Below are positions 12,787 to 13,190 of a DNA stretch of 13,190 nt, piece after piece; within the stretch, counting starts at the first letter, position 1, and every line of letters starts with the position of its first letter. The notes under the pieces are model-generated. The model did no database searches and was not told where the DNA came from. It worked only from the letters and a program-made list of their open reading frames with translations. This stretch comes from Oribacterium parvum (GTDB taxonomy: Bacteria > Bacillota > Clostridia > Lachnospirales > Lachnospiraceae): contig CALIEL010000100.1 in assembly GCA_938022235.1 (NCBI GenBank), positions 1 through 13,190 of the forward strand, read 5' to 3'. The position numbers and the translations under genes were made by a program.

Positions 12787-13190
12787 TGAAGGCTATGGAA
12801 AAAATTCTTTCCATCCCTAAGAATGCCATGCGGAAGGGGAAAGAAATAAAAAAGAAAATCCGGATGCTTACCCAGGAAGAAACAAAGGAAATGCTTGTCC
12901 TTGTTTTTCGTCAGATTCTCTATCTTCTTCATCATGCCAGAATCAGAAATTGGAAAGGAGAGCTTTACCTTTCCATGGAGGATCCTTATACTTTAGGGCA
13001 GGTTTTGCAGGGAATAGCGCTTATATCCCCGTTCCTTGGAGATTCCTTTCATGTCTATCCGGAATTTGACGACTCCTATTACTATGGAGAACTTAAGGCA
13101 AAGGGAAAGTTTCGTTTGATCCATATCGTTATCGTGGCTGTTCGTCTTCTTCGGAACAGGAAGTTCCGGGAATTACTTTTTAAGGGAGGA
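12786..13190 (+). CDS. DUF2953 domain protein, C-terminal half (runs off window)
   Basis: From ATG 12786 an open frame of at least 135 codons runs to the window edge. A basic start (MKAMEKILSIPKNAMRKGK) leads into REILYLLHHARIRN-like sequence (read as RQILYLLHHARIRN), GELYLSMEDPYTLGQVLQG, HVYPEFDDSYYYGELKAKG and HIVIVAVRLLRNRKFRELL. The pattern of a helix, G-x-L-x-x-x-x-x-DP-x-x-x-GQ, then PEF(D/E) and GEL-x-x-x-G-x-x-R, is that of DUF2953. No membrane anchor is present at its start, which fits a domain separated from the preceding gene. GAGGA at about 12771-12775 could act as ribosome site. The frame before this ATG is closed by TAA at 12768-12770. A ytfJ/gerW-like gene may follow beyond the window; this is inference from Bacillus gene order. 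Confidence 0.7.
   Translation, partial: MKAMEKILSIPKNAMRKGKEIKKKIRMLTQEETKEMLVLVFRQILYLLHHARIRNWKGELYLSMEDPYTLGQVLQGIALISPFLGDSFHVYPEFDDSYYYGELKAKGKFRLIHIVIVAVRLLRNRKFRELLFKGG

Overview
The window looks like chromosomal housekeeping DNA from a low-to-moderate GC Gram-positive anaerobe of the Clostridia, most likely a member of the Lachnospiraceae. This is inferred from gene order (yicC-gmk-rpoZ-rimO-pgsA-pncC), a FSA/TalC-type transaldolase, Rex, an RqcH-type NFACT protein, a DUF2953 protein and strong AGGAGG-like ribosome binding sites. No phage genes, transposase, CRISPR array, rRNA or tRNA were recognised.

Layout. 1-1170: the 3' end of transketolase followed by transaldolase (non-oxidative pentose phosphate pathway). 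1175-4729: a strong sigma-A-type promoter, then rex (broken by an in-frame amber codon), acpS, nnrD and alr, all on the + strand. The acpS-nnrD and nnrD-alr spacers are purine-rich and hold degenerate tandem repeats. 4730-5647: yebC with its own candidate promoter. 5708-5857: a long imperfect hairpin element in the gap between convergent yebC and rqcH. 5895-7688: rqcH on the minus strand. 7897-13190: a tightly packed + strand series, yicC, gmk, rpoZ, rimO, pgsA, pncC, an unrecognised small gene and a DUF2953 protein split into two overlapping reading frames. Several neighbours in this series overlap by 1 to 20 bases, so co-transcription and translational coupling are likely.

How the genes fit together. 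Sugar-phosphate exchange (tkt, tal) sits beside a redox regulator (rex), activation of acyl carrier protein (acpS), NAD(P)H-hydrate repair (nnrD) and D-alanine supply for the cell wall (alr). yebC and rqcH both act on stalled ribosomes. The last series mixes RNA turnover (yicC), GMP phosphorylation (gmk), RNA polymerase omega (rpoZ), ribosomal protein S12 modification (rimO), phosphatidylglycerol synthesis (pgsA) and pyridine nucleotide salvage (pncC).

Most is ordinary core genome. The points deserving a second look are the amber codon in rex, the 150-base nested inverted repeat at 5708-5857, the tandem-repeat spacers flanking nnrD together with a hydrophilic insertion inside nnrD that shares a 12-mer with one of them, the palindrome that encodes an extra tail on transaldolase, the strongly acidic tail of RpoZ and the split DUF2953 gene. 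I did not find a clearly new multi-gene system.
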